The notes beneath the pieces were generated by a model. It searched no databases, had not been told where the DNA came from, and worked only from the letters and a program-made list of their open reading frames with translations. The translations under genes were made by a program, and so were the position numbers. Below, one piece after another: positions 1 to 6,997 of a stretch of 43,642 bases of DNA. Every line of letters begins with the position of its first letter. The first letter of the stretch is position 1. Source of the DNA: Chryseobacterium taichungense (lineage in GTDB: Bacteria; Bacteroidota; Bacteroidia; Flavobacteriales; Weeksellaceae). The stretch lies in assembly GCF_900109935.1 (NCBI RefSeq), contig NZ_FOBV01000015.1, positions 1 through 43,642 of the forward strand. Reading direction: 5' to 3'.

Positions 1-2
1 TG

Positions 3-62
3 ATTACTGCTATTTTAATCGTATTTGCGGGAGGGGATCCCACAAAAGTTTTCAAAACATAA
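3..62 (+). CDS. C-terminal end of an unidentified protein (partial)
   Basis: An open frame enters from the left edge and stops at TAA 60-62. The 19 visible residues are a hydrophobic stretch (ITAILIVFA) followed by a short polar tail ending AGGDPTKVFKT, which would fit the last membrane segment of a membrane protein. It is too short to name and could be a chance frame. The hairpin just after it has its T-run on the other strand, so it does not obviously end this gene. Confidence 0.35.
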   Translation: MTAILIVFAGGDPTKVFKT

Positions 63-85
63 AAAGGTCGGAATTTCTTCCGACC
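61..85 (-). terminator. Rho-independent terminator of the GG-leader peptide gene
   Basis: An 8-bp stem GGTCGGAA/TTCCGACC (66-73 and 78-85) with a 4-nt loop is followed on the minus strand by five T (61-65). It lies about 30 nt past the stop of the small peptide gene. Confidence 0.75.
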
Positions 86-114
86 ATGACTAGGAAATAC
101 CCAACTTATTCTTT

Positions 115-357
115 TTAATCATCGCAATGACTAACACCTCCATTTGATGTCAAATGATATATTTTACCATCACCTATGTTACAATAGTGACTACCTTGCG
201 CATATCCGGTTCCTTCATTAGCATTTCCCATATGATAGGCACAACTACCGGAATGAGTTACCCAGGTACCATTACTTTGTTGAATTGCAATACTACAAGC
301 ACGCCCTCCGACTACACTTTTTAATTGTGTTCTTGAAAGTTTTTTTAAATTTTTCAT
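115..357 (-). CDS. Double-glycine-leader (bacteriocin-like) small peptide
   Basis: An 80-residue protein. Residues 1-18, MKNLKKLSRTQLKSVVGG, form a classic double-glycine leader of the type removed by C39 peptidase domains of ABC exporters, and this leader style is common in Chryseobacterium-like genomes. The 62-residue core is rich in Gly, Ser, Asn and His and has four Cys at 21, 39, 59 and 78, spaced 18-20 residues apart, which would suit two disulfides or modified cysteines. No exporter or modification enzyme is next to it; the flanking Ddl is an ordinary cell-wall enzyme. The gene stands alone with its own terminator, and its leader RNA carries a motif (375-399) shared with the cystatin-like gene at 25814. 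Activity as a bacteriocin, signal or something else cannot be told from sequence. Confidence 0.8.
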   Translation of the reverse strand: MKNLKKLSRTQLKSVVGGRACSIAIQQSNGTWVTHSGSCAYHMGNANEGTGYAQGSHYCNIGDGKIYHLTSNGGVSHCDD

Positions 358-374
358 AAAATATTTTTTTTGGT

Positions 375-399
375 TTTCCTACTCTATAAGCTTTTCGGA
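375..399 (-). promoter_or_regulatory. Conserved 5' leader motif, copy A
   Basis: A 25-nt block 17 nt upstream of the GG-peptide start matches 26101-26125 at 21 of 25 positions. On the minus strand it reads TCCGAAAAGC, then four variable bases, then AGAGTAGGAAA. Weaker similarity continues to about 417. Both copies sit just upstream of a start codon in the same orientation, so a shared cis-acting RNA or DNA element is likely. Its function is unknown. Confidence 0.6.
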
Positions 400-479
400 A
401 TCCGCTGTTCCAAATTAAAAAAATTTTCTTTAAGAAAAAAAACTATTTTCAATTTCCTCCCCCAAGCGTATAATTTCAT

Positions 480-487
480 TAAATTTG
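480..487 (+). promoter_or_regulatory. Promoter -7 box for ddl
   Basis: TAAATTTG matches the Bacteroidota -7 consensus TAnnTTTG exactly. It lies 22 nt before the ddl ATG, giving a leader of about 17 nt. No clear -33 TTG is visible. Confidence 0.5.
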
Positions 488-509
488 CCTTACTTGATAC
501 TTTACAAAT

Positions 510-1499
510 ATGAGCAAAAAAAGTGTTGCCGTAGTGATGGGAGGCTATTCTGATGAATATGTTGTATCATTAAAAAGCGGACAATTAATCTATGATTCTC
601 TGGACAGAAATCTTTATGATGTATATAAAGTGATTATTCTTAAGGATGAATGGTATTTTTTAGATGAAAACAATCACAAATTTCCGATCAGCAAAGGTGA
701 TTTTACAGTAGCCTTAGATAATAACAGGACCTTAAAATTTGATGTCTGCTTCAATATTATTCACGGAACACCGGGTGAAAATGGAATTCTCCAGGCATAC
801 TGGGACGCTATCGGACAGAAATATACCGGATGTGATTTTTACCAGAGTGCTCTTACTTTCAATAAAAAAGATACTTTAGCGGTACTTTCAAAATATGGTA
901 TTCCTTCCGCAAAAAGTGTGTACTTAAGAAAGGGGGAAAACATCAATGTTGATGAGATCATAGATAATCTCGGCTTACCTGTGTTTGTAAAACCGAATCA
1001 GTCGGGATCTTCTCTGGGAATTTCAAAAGTTAAAGAAAAATCTGAACTCATTGCAGCTACAGAAATTGCTTTTAAAGAAGATGATGAAATTTTAATTGAA
1101 AGTTTCCTTAATGGAATGGAGGTTTCAGTAGGAGTTATTGATTATAAAGGAGAAACTATCGTTTTAGGAATCACGGAAATTGTTCCTAAAAATGAGTTTT
1201 TTGATTATGAGGCTAAATATGAAGGCGCTTCTGAAGAAATTACCCCCGCAAGGATTGACGACGAAACAAGAATCCGCGTGGAGGAAATCGCAAAAAAAGC
1301 ATACAACTCTCTGGGGATGAGCGGTTTTTCACGCAGCGAATTTATTCTGATGGACGGAATTCCTTATATGCTGGAAATGAATACAAACCCCGGATTTTCT
1401 CCGGCCAGTATCCTTCCGCAGCAGGCAAAGATTTATGGAATTTCCATCACCGACCTTTGTGGAAATGAGGTTGAAAAAGCTTTAAACAAAAGAAATTAG
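510..1499 (+). CDS. ddl: D-alanine--D-alanine ligase
   Basis: 329 residues, normal length for Ddl. It joins two D-alanines with ATP to make the dipeptide end of the peptidoglycan precursor, in the cytoplasm. The N-terminal domain starts VAVVMGGYSDE, the family's GGxSxE motif in slightly altered form. HGTPGENG follows near residue 85, then the ATP-grasp region with KPNQSGSSLGI. Near the C-terminus EMNTNPGFSP supplies the metal- and substrate-binding residues. coaD follows after about 70 nt of AT-rich sequence on the same strand. The neighbouring GG-leader peptide could suggest an ATP-grasp RiPP enzyme, but all the Ddl motifs are present, so the housekeeping role is much more likely. Confidence 0.96.
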   Translation: MSKKSVAVVMGGYSDEYVVSLKSGQLIYDSLDRNLYDVYKVIILKDEWYFLDENNHKFPISKGDFTVALDNNRTLKFDVCFNIIHGTPGENGILQAYWDAIGQKYTGCDFYQSALTFNKKDTLAVLSKYGIPSAKSVYLRKGENINVDEIIDNLGLPVFVKPNQSGSSLGISKVKEKSELIAATEIAFKEDDEILIESFLNGMEVSVGVIDYKGETIVLGITEIVPKNEFFDYEAKYEGASEEITPARIDDETRIRVEEIAKKAYNSLGMSGFSRSEFILMDGIPYMLEMNTNPGFSPASILPQQAKIYGISITDLCGNEVEKALNKRN

Positions 1500-1571
1500 A
1501 TATTAGAAGTTAACCATTAGAGTAAAAATACACTCTTAATTATTAGCTTATAACTTATAACTTTATCACGC

Positions 1572-2036
1572 ATGAAAATTGCTGTTTTTCCCGGGTCATT
1601 TGACCCTATAACGTTAGGACATTACGATATCATAGAACGGGCAGCTCCGCTTTTTGATAAACTCATTATTGCCATCGGGCAGAATTCTCAGAAAAAATAC
1701 ATGTTTCCTCTTGAAAAAAGGATGGAGTTTATACAGAATTCCGTTGCCGAATTTCCAAATGTAGAGGTTGATTATTTTGAAGGGCTAACCGTTGATTACT
1801 GTTTTGAAAAAGATGCCCAGTATATCATCAGAGGATTAAGAAATCCTGCAGATTTTGAATTTGAAAAGGCCATTGCCCATACCAACAGAACATTGGCCCA
1901 TAAAAAACTCGAAACGGTATTTTTGCTGACTTCATCCGGAAAATCTTTTATCAGCAGCAGCATTGTACGGGAAATCATCAACCACGGCGGCGAATACGAA
2001 CTACTGGTCCCGGATTCGGTGAGAGTTGAAAGATGA
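1572..2036 (+). CDS. coaD: Phosphopantetheine adenylyltransferase
   Basis: 154 residues. CoaD transfers AMP from ATP to 4'-phosphopantetheine, the next-to-last step of coenzyme A synthesis. The nucleotidyltransferase signature PGSFDPITLGH is at residues 7-17, IIRGLRNPADFEFE near 90, and the SSSIVREI motif near 130. The stop codon TGA (2034-2036) lies inside the left arm of the inverted repeat around the next gene (2033-2057). The last residues may therefore have been set by insertion of that unit, although the catalytic parts are intact and the length is only slightly below the usual ~160. Confidence 0.96.
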   Translation: MKIAVFPGSFDPITLGHYDIIERAAPLFDKLIIAIGQNSQKKYMFPLEKRMEFIQNSVAEFPNVEVDYFEGLTVDYCFEKDAQYIIRGLRNPADFEFEKAIAHTNRTLAHKKLETVFLLTSSGKSFISSSIVREIINHGGEYELLVPDSVRVER

Positions 2037-2057
2037 GTAATAAGTAATCGGCAATAA
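2033..2057 (+). repeat. Left arm of a 25-bp inverted repeat around the four-helix-bundle gene
   Basis: Starts ATGAGTAATAAGTAAT and pairs with 2441-2465 at 22 of 25 positions. The arm overlaps the last codons of coaD. Similar ATGAGTAAT words recur near 43054 and 43289. Confidence 0.65.
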
Positions 2058-2070
2058 GTAATTTTTAAAT

Positions 2071-2430
2071 ATGAATTTTAATCAGCTATTTAGGGACAGA
2101 ACAAAGAATTTTTCTATTGCCATTATTAAATCATTGTCTCCATTACCTTATTCCGACGATCTTTCAGTAATCAGAAAGCAAATCATAAGATCTTCAACTT
2201 CAGTGGCCGCCAACTACAGAGCAGTTTCAAGAGCAAGATCTGAAAAGGAAAAATTTGCCAAAATATGCATTGTCGTTGAAGAAATTGACGAAACTCAATT
2301 CTGGCTTGAACTTATTGAAGAGCTAAAATATTTAAATCAGGAAAAAATTCTCGACTTAAAAAACGAATGTAATGAATTGGTAAAAGTAATGACATCATAT
2401 AAATTTAAGTTGTCCCAAATAACAATATAA
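2071..2430 (+). CDS. Four-helix-bundle protein, S23 / 23S-rRNA intervening-sequence type
   Basis: 119 residues, almost all helical. The S23 pattern is clear: FRDRTKNFSIAIIKSL at the N-terminus, then QIIRSSTSVAANYRAVSRARSEKEKFAKI, then EIDETQFWLELIEEL. These proteins were first seen in intervening sequences of 23S rRNA genes and also occur as stand-alone chromosomal genes in Bacteroidota. Relatives (Avd-type) bind nucleic acids in diversity-generating retroelements. No rRNA or reverse transcriptase is next to it here. The gene sits in a cassette bounded by a 25-bp imperfect inverted repeat, which suggests it moves or once moved as a unit. Its biochemical role is not established. Confidence 0.88.
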   Translation: MNFNQLFRDRTKNFSIAIIKSLSPLPYSDDLSVIRKQIIRSSTSVAANYRAVSRARSEKEKFAKICIVVEEIDETQFWLELIEELKYLNQEKILDLKNECNELVKVMTSYKFKLSQITI

Positions 2431-2440
2431 TTGATATTAT

Positions 2441-2465
2441 TTATTACCAATTACTCATTACTCAT
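2441..2465 (-). repeat. Right arm of the 25-bp inverted repeat
   Basis: Inverted partner of 2033-2057. It ends ATTACTCATTACTCAT and lies 10 nt past the four-helix gene stop and 5 nt before the start of the TRIC-family gene. Confidence 0.65.
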
Positions 2466-2470
2466 AAAAC

Positions 2471-3106
2471 ATGCACGAACAGTTTAATTTTGCGATAGAA
2501 GTTCTTGGAACGATATCCTTCTCAATGTCGGGAAGCTTTGCTGCCATGCAGAAACGGCTTGATCCGTTCGGGGTACTGATTATCGCCTTTGTTACTTCTG
2601 TGGGTGGCGGAACTGTAAGGGATTTACTCCTTGATATTCCGGTATTCTGGATGCATGATCTTCTGACCTGCGCTTTGATTATCCTGACCAGCATTTTCAC
2701 AATGATCTTTAAATCTTTTGAGAAAAATTTCAGAGTTACTTTATTTATTTTTGACAGCTTCGGATTGGGGCTTTTTACCATAATCGGTATCCAGAAAGGG
2801 TTGAGCGAAAATATACATCCTTTGATCTGTATCGGACTCGGAACCATCACTGGTTGTTTCGGAGGAATTATCCGGGATATACTGCTTAATAGAATTCCAT
2901 TAATTTTCAGGAAAGAGATTTATGCAACGGCGTGTATCGTAGGCGGTTCTGCTTTCTTACTATTGACTAAATTCACAACACTCACTTACACGATCATACA
3001 AATCTTCACCATACTTCTGATCGTTGCTATAAGAACGCTGGCTGTAAAATACCATTGGCAGATTCCTAAATTTTACGGGTATGATCACAATAATTCTGAA
3101 ATGTAA
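2471..3106 (+). CDS. TRIC cation channel / UPF0126 family membrane protein
   Basis: 211 residues with about seven membrane segments in two related halves, as in the UPF0126 (TRIC, YadS-like) family. The paired glycine-rich repeats are visible: SVGGGTVRDLLL in the first half (near 45-56) and TGCFGGIIRDILL in the second (near 128-140), each ending in the conserved Arg-Asp. Bacterial TRIC proteins form trimeric, potassium-permeable channels in the inner membrane; a glycine-uptake role has been suggested for some. It follows the four-helix cassette directly and ends at a bidirectional terminator. Confidence 0.9.
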   Translation: MHEQFNFAIEVLGTISFSMSGSFAAMQKRLDPFGVLIIAFVTSVGGGTVRDLLLDIPVFWMHDLLTCALIILTSIFTMIFKSFEKNFRVTLFIFDSFGLGLFTIIGIQKGLSENIHPLICIGLGTITGCFGGIIRDILLNRIPLIFRKEIYATACIVGGSAFLLLTKFTTLTYTIIQIFTILLIVAIRTLAVKYHWQIPKFYGYDHNNSEM

Positions 3107-3182
3107 TTAACCATTGTGAAATTTATTTAAGAACTATAAATATCAGTTTCCTCACCTATTTATCTGATTTAAATTAAGCCTA

Positions 3183-3220
3183 AAAAAAATGCATCTGATT
3201 TCTCAAATGCATTTATATTT
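3183..3220. terminator. Bidirectional terminator between convergent genes
   Basis: An 8-bp stem AAATGCAT/ATGCATTT (3187-3194 and 3207-3214) with an A-run on the left and a T-rich tail on the right. It fits termination of the TRIC gene (+) and of the gene at 3234 (-). Confidence 0.65.
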
Positions 3221-3233
3221 AATTTAAATTTTC

Positions 3234-3803
3234 TTAAAAGAATTTCCCTCGTTGTCTCATGTTCGGGTTATGCATATGCTTTTGCATAGAAGGCATTTTC
3301 AGCTGCTCTTTCATCATTTTGATCTGGTCGGTCATCATTCCTGCACTGTCTAATCTTTTTGCTTCTTCCAGCAATTTCTGACCTTCCTGCTTTCTTCCTT
3401 TAGAAATGGCTGCAGCAGCAAGATTTAAAGTAGCCATAGCTCTGTCATGCTTCATGTTAAGGCCATATTCCAACGCCTTTTTCATCAGAGGTTCCACTTT
3501 TGTAGGATGATCCTGAGCCTGCGTCAATCCCATCAGATAATGATAATAACCATATTGGGATTTGTGAAGCTGCATCTGATAATTCGAAATATTTTTCAGC
3601 CAGTCTGCTGCTTTCTCCATATTCTGTTTTCTCAGCTGCCAAAAAGCCAGCAGGATATATTCATTTTTAAAGAAAAGTAAAATCGGAGCTGCTGCCAGAA
3701 GAAAGACAACAATTCCCCAACCCAGATTTCTCGTAAAAATCATCATAAAAAGTCCCAAAAGTATGAGAACTGCAGCAACGGCAATTTTTATATACTTATT
3801 CAT
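3234..3803 (-). CDS. Two-TM membrane protein with TPR-like soluble domain
   Basis: 189 residues. Two membrane segments lie at about 5-22 and 28-45. A helical region of TPR-like character follows (AADWLKNISNYQMQLHKSQYGYYHYLMGLTQAQDHPTKVEP and so on, to about 160). The C-terminal tail is rich in Met, His and Arg. The helical repeats suggest a cytoplasmic protein-binding scaffold held at the inner membrane. I recognise no catalytic motif. It lies downstream of folA on the same strand, with its own promoter box at 3822, so it is probably a separate unit. Confidence 0.75.
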   Translation of the reverse strand: MNKYIKIAVAAVLILLGLFMMIFTRNLGWGIVVFLLAAAPILLFFKNEYILLAFWQLRKQNMEKAADWLKNISNYQMQLHKSQYGYYHYLMGLTQAQDHPTKVEPLMKKALEYGLNMKHDRAMATLNLAAAAISKGRKQEGQKLLEEAKRLDSAGMMTDQIKMMKEQLKMPSMQKHMHNPNMRQRGKFF

Positions 3804-3821
3804 TATTAAATTTTAGAAGTG

Positions 3822-3829
3822 CAAAGATA
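3822..3829 (-). promoter_or_regulatory. Promoter -7 box for the gene at 3234-3803
   Basis: On the minus strand this reads TATCTTTG, an exact TAnnTTTG, 18 nt before the ATG. Confidence 0.55.
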
Positions 3830-3896
3830 AGAAATTTATGATTTAGGGGTTATGGTTCAACGTCTAAAGTTTTACATTAAACTCTGAACTAATAAC

Positions 3897-4388
3897 TTAA
3901 ACATTAATCTTTTCAAAGGTCTGAAAGTAAAAATCATACTGATTCTTTTCGTCTTTTTCATGGAAAACTTCGTTGGTCTTTTTCCATATCTTCTCATCAA
4001 TATTTGGAAAATAAGTATCAGCTTCAAGATCAGCTTTCACCCTGGTAATTTCCAGTCGGTCAACAATATCCATCGTCTGTTCATAAATTTTTCCGCCTCC
4101 GATAATGAAAACTTCTTCATCAATCTTTTTCGCAAACTTTATAGCCTCCTTAATACTTCCTACGATAAGAATTCCTTCCTGAAACCAGTCGCTTTTTCTT
4201 GATACAACAATATTTGTACGGTTGGGAAGCGGTTTTCCAATGCTCTCATATGTTTTCCTTCCCATGATCACCGGATGTCCCGATGTAAGATCTTTAAAAT
4301 GTTTTAAATCCTTCGGAAGATGCCAAAGTAACTGATTTTCAAAACCAATTTCGTTCTTCTCTCCCATTGCCACGACGATTGTTGTCAT
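3897..4388 (-). CDS. folA: Dihydrofolate reductase
   Basis: 163 residues, the usual length. It reduces dihydrofolate to tetrahydrofolate with NADPH. The order of motifs is typical: IVVAMGEKNEIGFENQLLWHLPKDLKHFK at the N-terminus with the L-WHLPKD substrate region, then HPVIMGRKTYESIG, LPNRTNIVVSR, and FIIGGGKIYEQ for NADPH binding. The C-terminus has YDFYFQTFEK. Its -7 box lies 12 bp from that of the divergent lemA gene. Confidence 0.96.
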   Translation of the reverse strand: MTTIVVAMGEKNEIGFENQLLWHLPKDLKHFKDLTSGHPVIMGRKTYESIGKPLPNRTNIVVSRKSDWFQEGILIVGSIKEAIKFAKKIDEEVFIIGGGKIYEQTMDIVDRLEITRVKADLEADTYFPNIDEKIWKKTNEVFHEKDEKNQYDFYFQTFEKINV

Positions 4389-4403
4389 TAAAATTATTTT
4401 TTA

Positions 4404-4411
4404 CAAAATTA
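4404..4411 (-). promoter_or_regulatory. Promoter -7 box for folA
   Basis: Reads TAATTTTG on the minus strand (exact TAnnTTTG), 15 nt upstream of the folA start. Confidence 0.55.
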
Positions 4412-4423
4412 GCACATAATTTG

Positions 4424-4431
4424 TATATTTG
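4424..4431 (+). promoter_or_regulatory. Promoter -7 box for the lemA operon
   Basis: TATATTTG, exact TAnnTTTG, 33 nt upstream of the lemA ATG. A T-rich stretch at 4397-4402 sits near where a -33 element would be. Confidence 0.55.
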
Positions 4432-4464
4432 GTTAGCACAAAAAATTTTTAAAAAAATTAAACT

Positions 4465-5073
4465 ATGAAAAACAGAGGCTGTCTGAGCGCCGGAACTATC
4501 GGCATTGCTCTTCTGATTATCGTTGCGGTTTTATTCTTCTGGGGAAAAAGCGGCTACAATAATTTTGTAACGAAAGAACAGAATGTCAATACCAAATGGT
4601 CTAATATTGAAACAGTATACCAGAAAAGAGCCAACCTGATTCCTAATCTTGAAAGAACAGTAAAATCATATTCGAAATTTGAACAGGAAACTTTGACAAA
4701 AGTTGTTGAAGCAAGATCAAAAGCAACTTCTGTGAACATCGATCCAACGAATATGACAGAACAGGATATGGCAAAATTCCAGGCTGCACAAGGTGAATTA
4801 TCCGGAGCATTAAGCAGATTAATGGCTGTTGTGGAATCTTATCCTAATTTGAAAGCGGATCAGCAATACATTAATTTCCAGAGAGAATATACGGCTATTG
4901 AAAACAGCATCCGTACAGAAACGGTATATTACAACCAGGCAGCTCAGGACTATAACACATCGATTAAGACTTTCCCGAACAATATCCTGGCAAACTTTAC
5001 CAATTTTAAAGAAAAACCATATTTCAAAGCAGAAGCTGGAGCTGAAAAAGCGCCTGAAGTATTTACAGAGTAA
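4465..5073 (+). CDS. lemA: LemA family protein
   Basis: 202 residues. One membrane segment near 11-27 anchors an all-helical LemA domain that starts YNNFVTKEQNVNTKWSNIETVYQKRANLIPNLERTVKSY, the strongest family signature. The usual topology puts the helical domain outside the inner membrane; the cellular role of the family is not well settled. The TPM gene starts 1 nt after the stop codon, and a second TPM gene overlaps that one, so the three form a tight operon. LemA-TPM pairs are common in bacteria, which supports a shared envelope role. Confidence 0.94.
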   Translation: MKNRGCLSAGTIGIALLIIVAVLFFWGKSGYNNFVTKEQNVNTKWSNIETVYQKRANLIPNLERTVKSYSKFEQETLTKVVEARSKATSVNIDPTNMTEQDMAKFQAAQGELSGALSRLMAVVESYPNLKADQQYINFQREYTAIENSIRTETVYYNQAAQDYNTSIKTFPNNILANFTNFKEKPYFKAEAGAEKAPEVFTE

Positions 5074-5074
5074 A

Positions 5075-5506
5075 ATGGCCGGTAAATTCTTAACAAGTCA
5101 ACAGATAGCTTCCCTCGTGGAAGCTATTCAGTCAGCAGAAGAACATTCTACCGGCGAAATCCGCGTACATATCGATTCGAATACAGACAACGACAATGCA
5201 AAAACGGCATTCAAGGTATTTGAGGAATTATGTATGGGAAAGACCGCTGAAAAAAATGCAGTTCTTTTCCATGTTAATTTTGAACAAAAATACCTTACCA
5301 TTATAGGTGATACGGGTATTCATGAAAAGGTAAGTCAGTCTTACTGGGATCATCTGCACGACTATATTACTTCTGAATTTTCCAAAGGAAATTACTACAA
5401 AGCGCTGAAAAGTGCCATTCTGGAAACCGGTCTTGAACTAAAAAAACATTTTCCTGTCACAGGAGAAAACCCCAACCAGCTGTCTAATGAAATTACGTTC
5501 TCTTAA
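5075..5506 (+). CDS. TPM domain protein (cytoplasmic form)
   Basis: 143 residues from the ATG at 5075, one base after the lemA stop. The frame is open upstream to 4898, but that part overlaps lemA and has no TPM homology, so 5075 is the better start. The TPM-type fold is suggested by EHSTGEIRVHIDS near 25-37, KNAVLFHVNFEQKYLTIIGDTGIHEKV in the middle and YYKALKSAILETGLELKKHFP at the end. It has no signal peptide or membrane segment, unlike the next gene. The last 20 bases overlap the start of the second TPM gene. Confidence 0.88.
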   Translation: MAGKFLTSQQIASLVEAIQSAEEHSTGEIRVHIDSNTDNDNAKTAFKVFEELCMGKTAEKNAVLFHVNFEQKYLTIIGDTGIHEKVSQSYWDHLHDYITSEFSKGNYYKALKSAILETGLELKKHFPVTGENPNQLSNEITFS

Positions 5507-6293
5507 ATTAGTACTTTCATTCATCCTTATATGCTTTTACACATTCGTATCAGCACAGTATTCTATTCCTAAAAAGCCAGCAGTACTGTATCCGGTTTTT
5601 GATGAGGCTAACCTTCTTTCTGAACAGGAAAAAAATGATCTTAATAAAAAGCTTATTGCTTTCTCAGACTCTACTTCAACTGAAATTGAAGTTATTATCA
5701 TCAAATCGACACAGGGAGAAGATGTTAATTTTCTTGCTACCATGTTTGGTGAAAAATGGGGTATCGGGCAGAAAAATGTTGACAATGGAGTCGTTTTTTT
5801 AATCGCCAGCGAAGACCACACGATGTCGATCCAGCAGGGACGTGCAGTCGAGCAGTACTTAACAGCATCCGTGGCAGGCCAGATTCTGGATTATATTGTT
5901 ACTCCACATTTTAAGCAGGGCGAATGGTTTGAAGGAATCGACCGCGGAACGTCTGCAATTATGGAAGCCGTTCAGGGTAAATTTAAACCTTTAAAAGAAC
6001 ACAAAAAAAACGGCGATGGAGGCCTTATTAAAATCATGATTATTGCCTTTGTCATCTTCATCATTTTCTCTATAATTTTCGGAAGCCGAGGTGGCGGAAG
6101 AGGCGGAAATGGTGATGACGACGATGTCATTATTTCAAGAAGAGGCCGAAGAAACTATCCTGGTGGATTTTTTCCTTTCCCGGGCAGTTTCGGGGGTGGT
6201 GGATTTGGCGGCGGAAGCTCTGGAGGCGGCGGATTTGGAGGCTTTGGCGGAGGCGGAAGCTTTGGCGGAGGCGGCGCTTCTGGTGGCTGGTAG
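5487..6293 (+). CDS. Secreted/membrane TPM domain protein with glycine-rich tail
   Basis: 268 residues. A signal peptide (1-23, ending VSAQ) is followed by a TPM domain: VFDEANLLSEQEKNDLNKKL near 38-57, STEIEVIIIKSTQGED near 62-77, then GEKWGIGQKNVDNGVVFLIASEDHTMSIQQGRAVEQYL. A membrane segment lies near 182-199. The C-terminal tail is almost pure Gly-Gly-Phe-Ser repeats after an RGGGRGGNGDDDD stretch, as in other LemA-linked TPM proteins. TPM domains have been reported with weak phosphatase activity. It overlaps the previous gene by 20 nt, which suggests translational coupling. Confidence 0.92.
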   Translation: MKLRSLKLVLSFILICFYTFVSAQYSIPKKPAVLYPVFDEANLLSEQEKNDLNKKLIAFSDSTSTEIEVIIIKSTQGEDVNFLATMFGEKWGIGQKNVDNGVVFLIASEDHTMSIQQGRAVEQYLTASVAGQILDYIVTPHFKQGEWFEGIDRGTSAIMEAVQGKFKPLKEHKKNGDGGLIKIMIIAFVIFIIFSIIFGSRGGGRGGNGDDDDVIISRRGRRNYPGGFFPFPGSFGGGGFGGGSSGGGGFGGFGGGGSFGGGGASGGW

Positions 6294-6472
6294 GTTTTTA
6301 TTGTCTGATATTATACCAATTACTTATTCATTTCGTAAAAAGACATTTTTTGCACACTTTTTTAATGTTCATTAGCTAAAATATGATTTATTGATATTAA
6401 AAAATTAATAAACCTGCCTTAAAACTGTTTTTAATTTAAAACTTTTTCATTATATTTACTGAAAACAGGTTT

Positions 6473-6994
6473 ATGAAGAAGACATTGGTAGTTTTTGCGC
6501 ATCCTTATTTAGAGCACTCAAATTCGAATGCAGAGCTCATTAATTACTATGTTCGTCAACAACATTTTACCCTTCGGGATCTTTACGAAGAATATCCTGA
6601 TTTTCATATTGCAGCATTCAGGGAACGGAAAAGAATAAAGAATTATGAACGTTTTATTTTTCAGTTTCCTCTCATCTGGTTCGGCATGCCACCCCTGTTA
6701 AAACTCTGGATCGATGAAGTTTTTGATCGCGATTGGCTTAAAGAAGATAATTACAATCCATTACAGGGAAAAGAAGTTTATATCCTGGTCACAACAGGCG
6801 GAAAAGAAAGATCATTTCACAAAGAAGGAACGTACAAGTTTACGGTCGAAGAGTTGATCAGCGGTCTTATCGTATCTCTGAATGTATTTAAAGCAGATAT
6901 CAAAAATATCAAAATCGTTTACGAAGCCAATAAACTTTCTAAAAAAGAAATTATTTTACACAAGCAGGAATTTTCGGAACTACTCAATCAATAA
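6473..6994 (+). CDS. NAD(P)H-dependent oxidoreductase, KefG-like
   Basis: 173 residues, flavodoxin-like fold of the NQO1/MdaB/KefG family. The N-terminus TLVVFAHPYLEHSNSNAELI binds the flavin phosphate, FQFPLIWFGMPPLLKLWIDEVF follows near 62-83, and LVTTGG near 103 is the family glycine turn. It ends 3 nt before a KefB/KefC-type antiporter, the arrangement seen for KefG-KefB, where the small protein binds and activates the efflux system. That neighbourhood supports an ancillary role here, although a free-standing quinone reductase is possible. Confidence 0.88.
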   Translation: MKKTLVVFAHPYLEHSNSNAELINYYVRQQHFTLRDLYEEYPDFHIAAFRERKRIKNYERFIFQFPLIWFGMPPLLKLWIDEVFDRDWLKEDNYNPLQGKEVYILVTTGGKERSFHKEGTYKFTVEELISGLIVSLNVFKADIKNIKIVYEANKLSKKEIILHKQEFSELLNQ

Positions 6995-6997
6995 AAT

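Noticed and set aside
510..1499. ATP-grasp RiPP maturase for the neighbouring GG peptide
   Set aside because: All D-Ala-D-Ala ligase motifs are present and coaD follows, so it is a housekeeping ligase.
4898..5074. N-terminal extension of the first TPM gene
   Set aside because: It overlaps lemA entirely in another frame and has no TPM homology; the ATG at 5075 fits the operon spacing.
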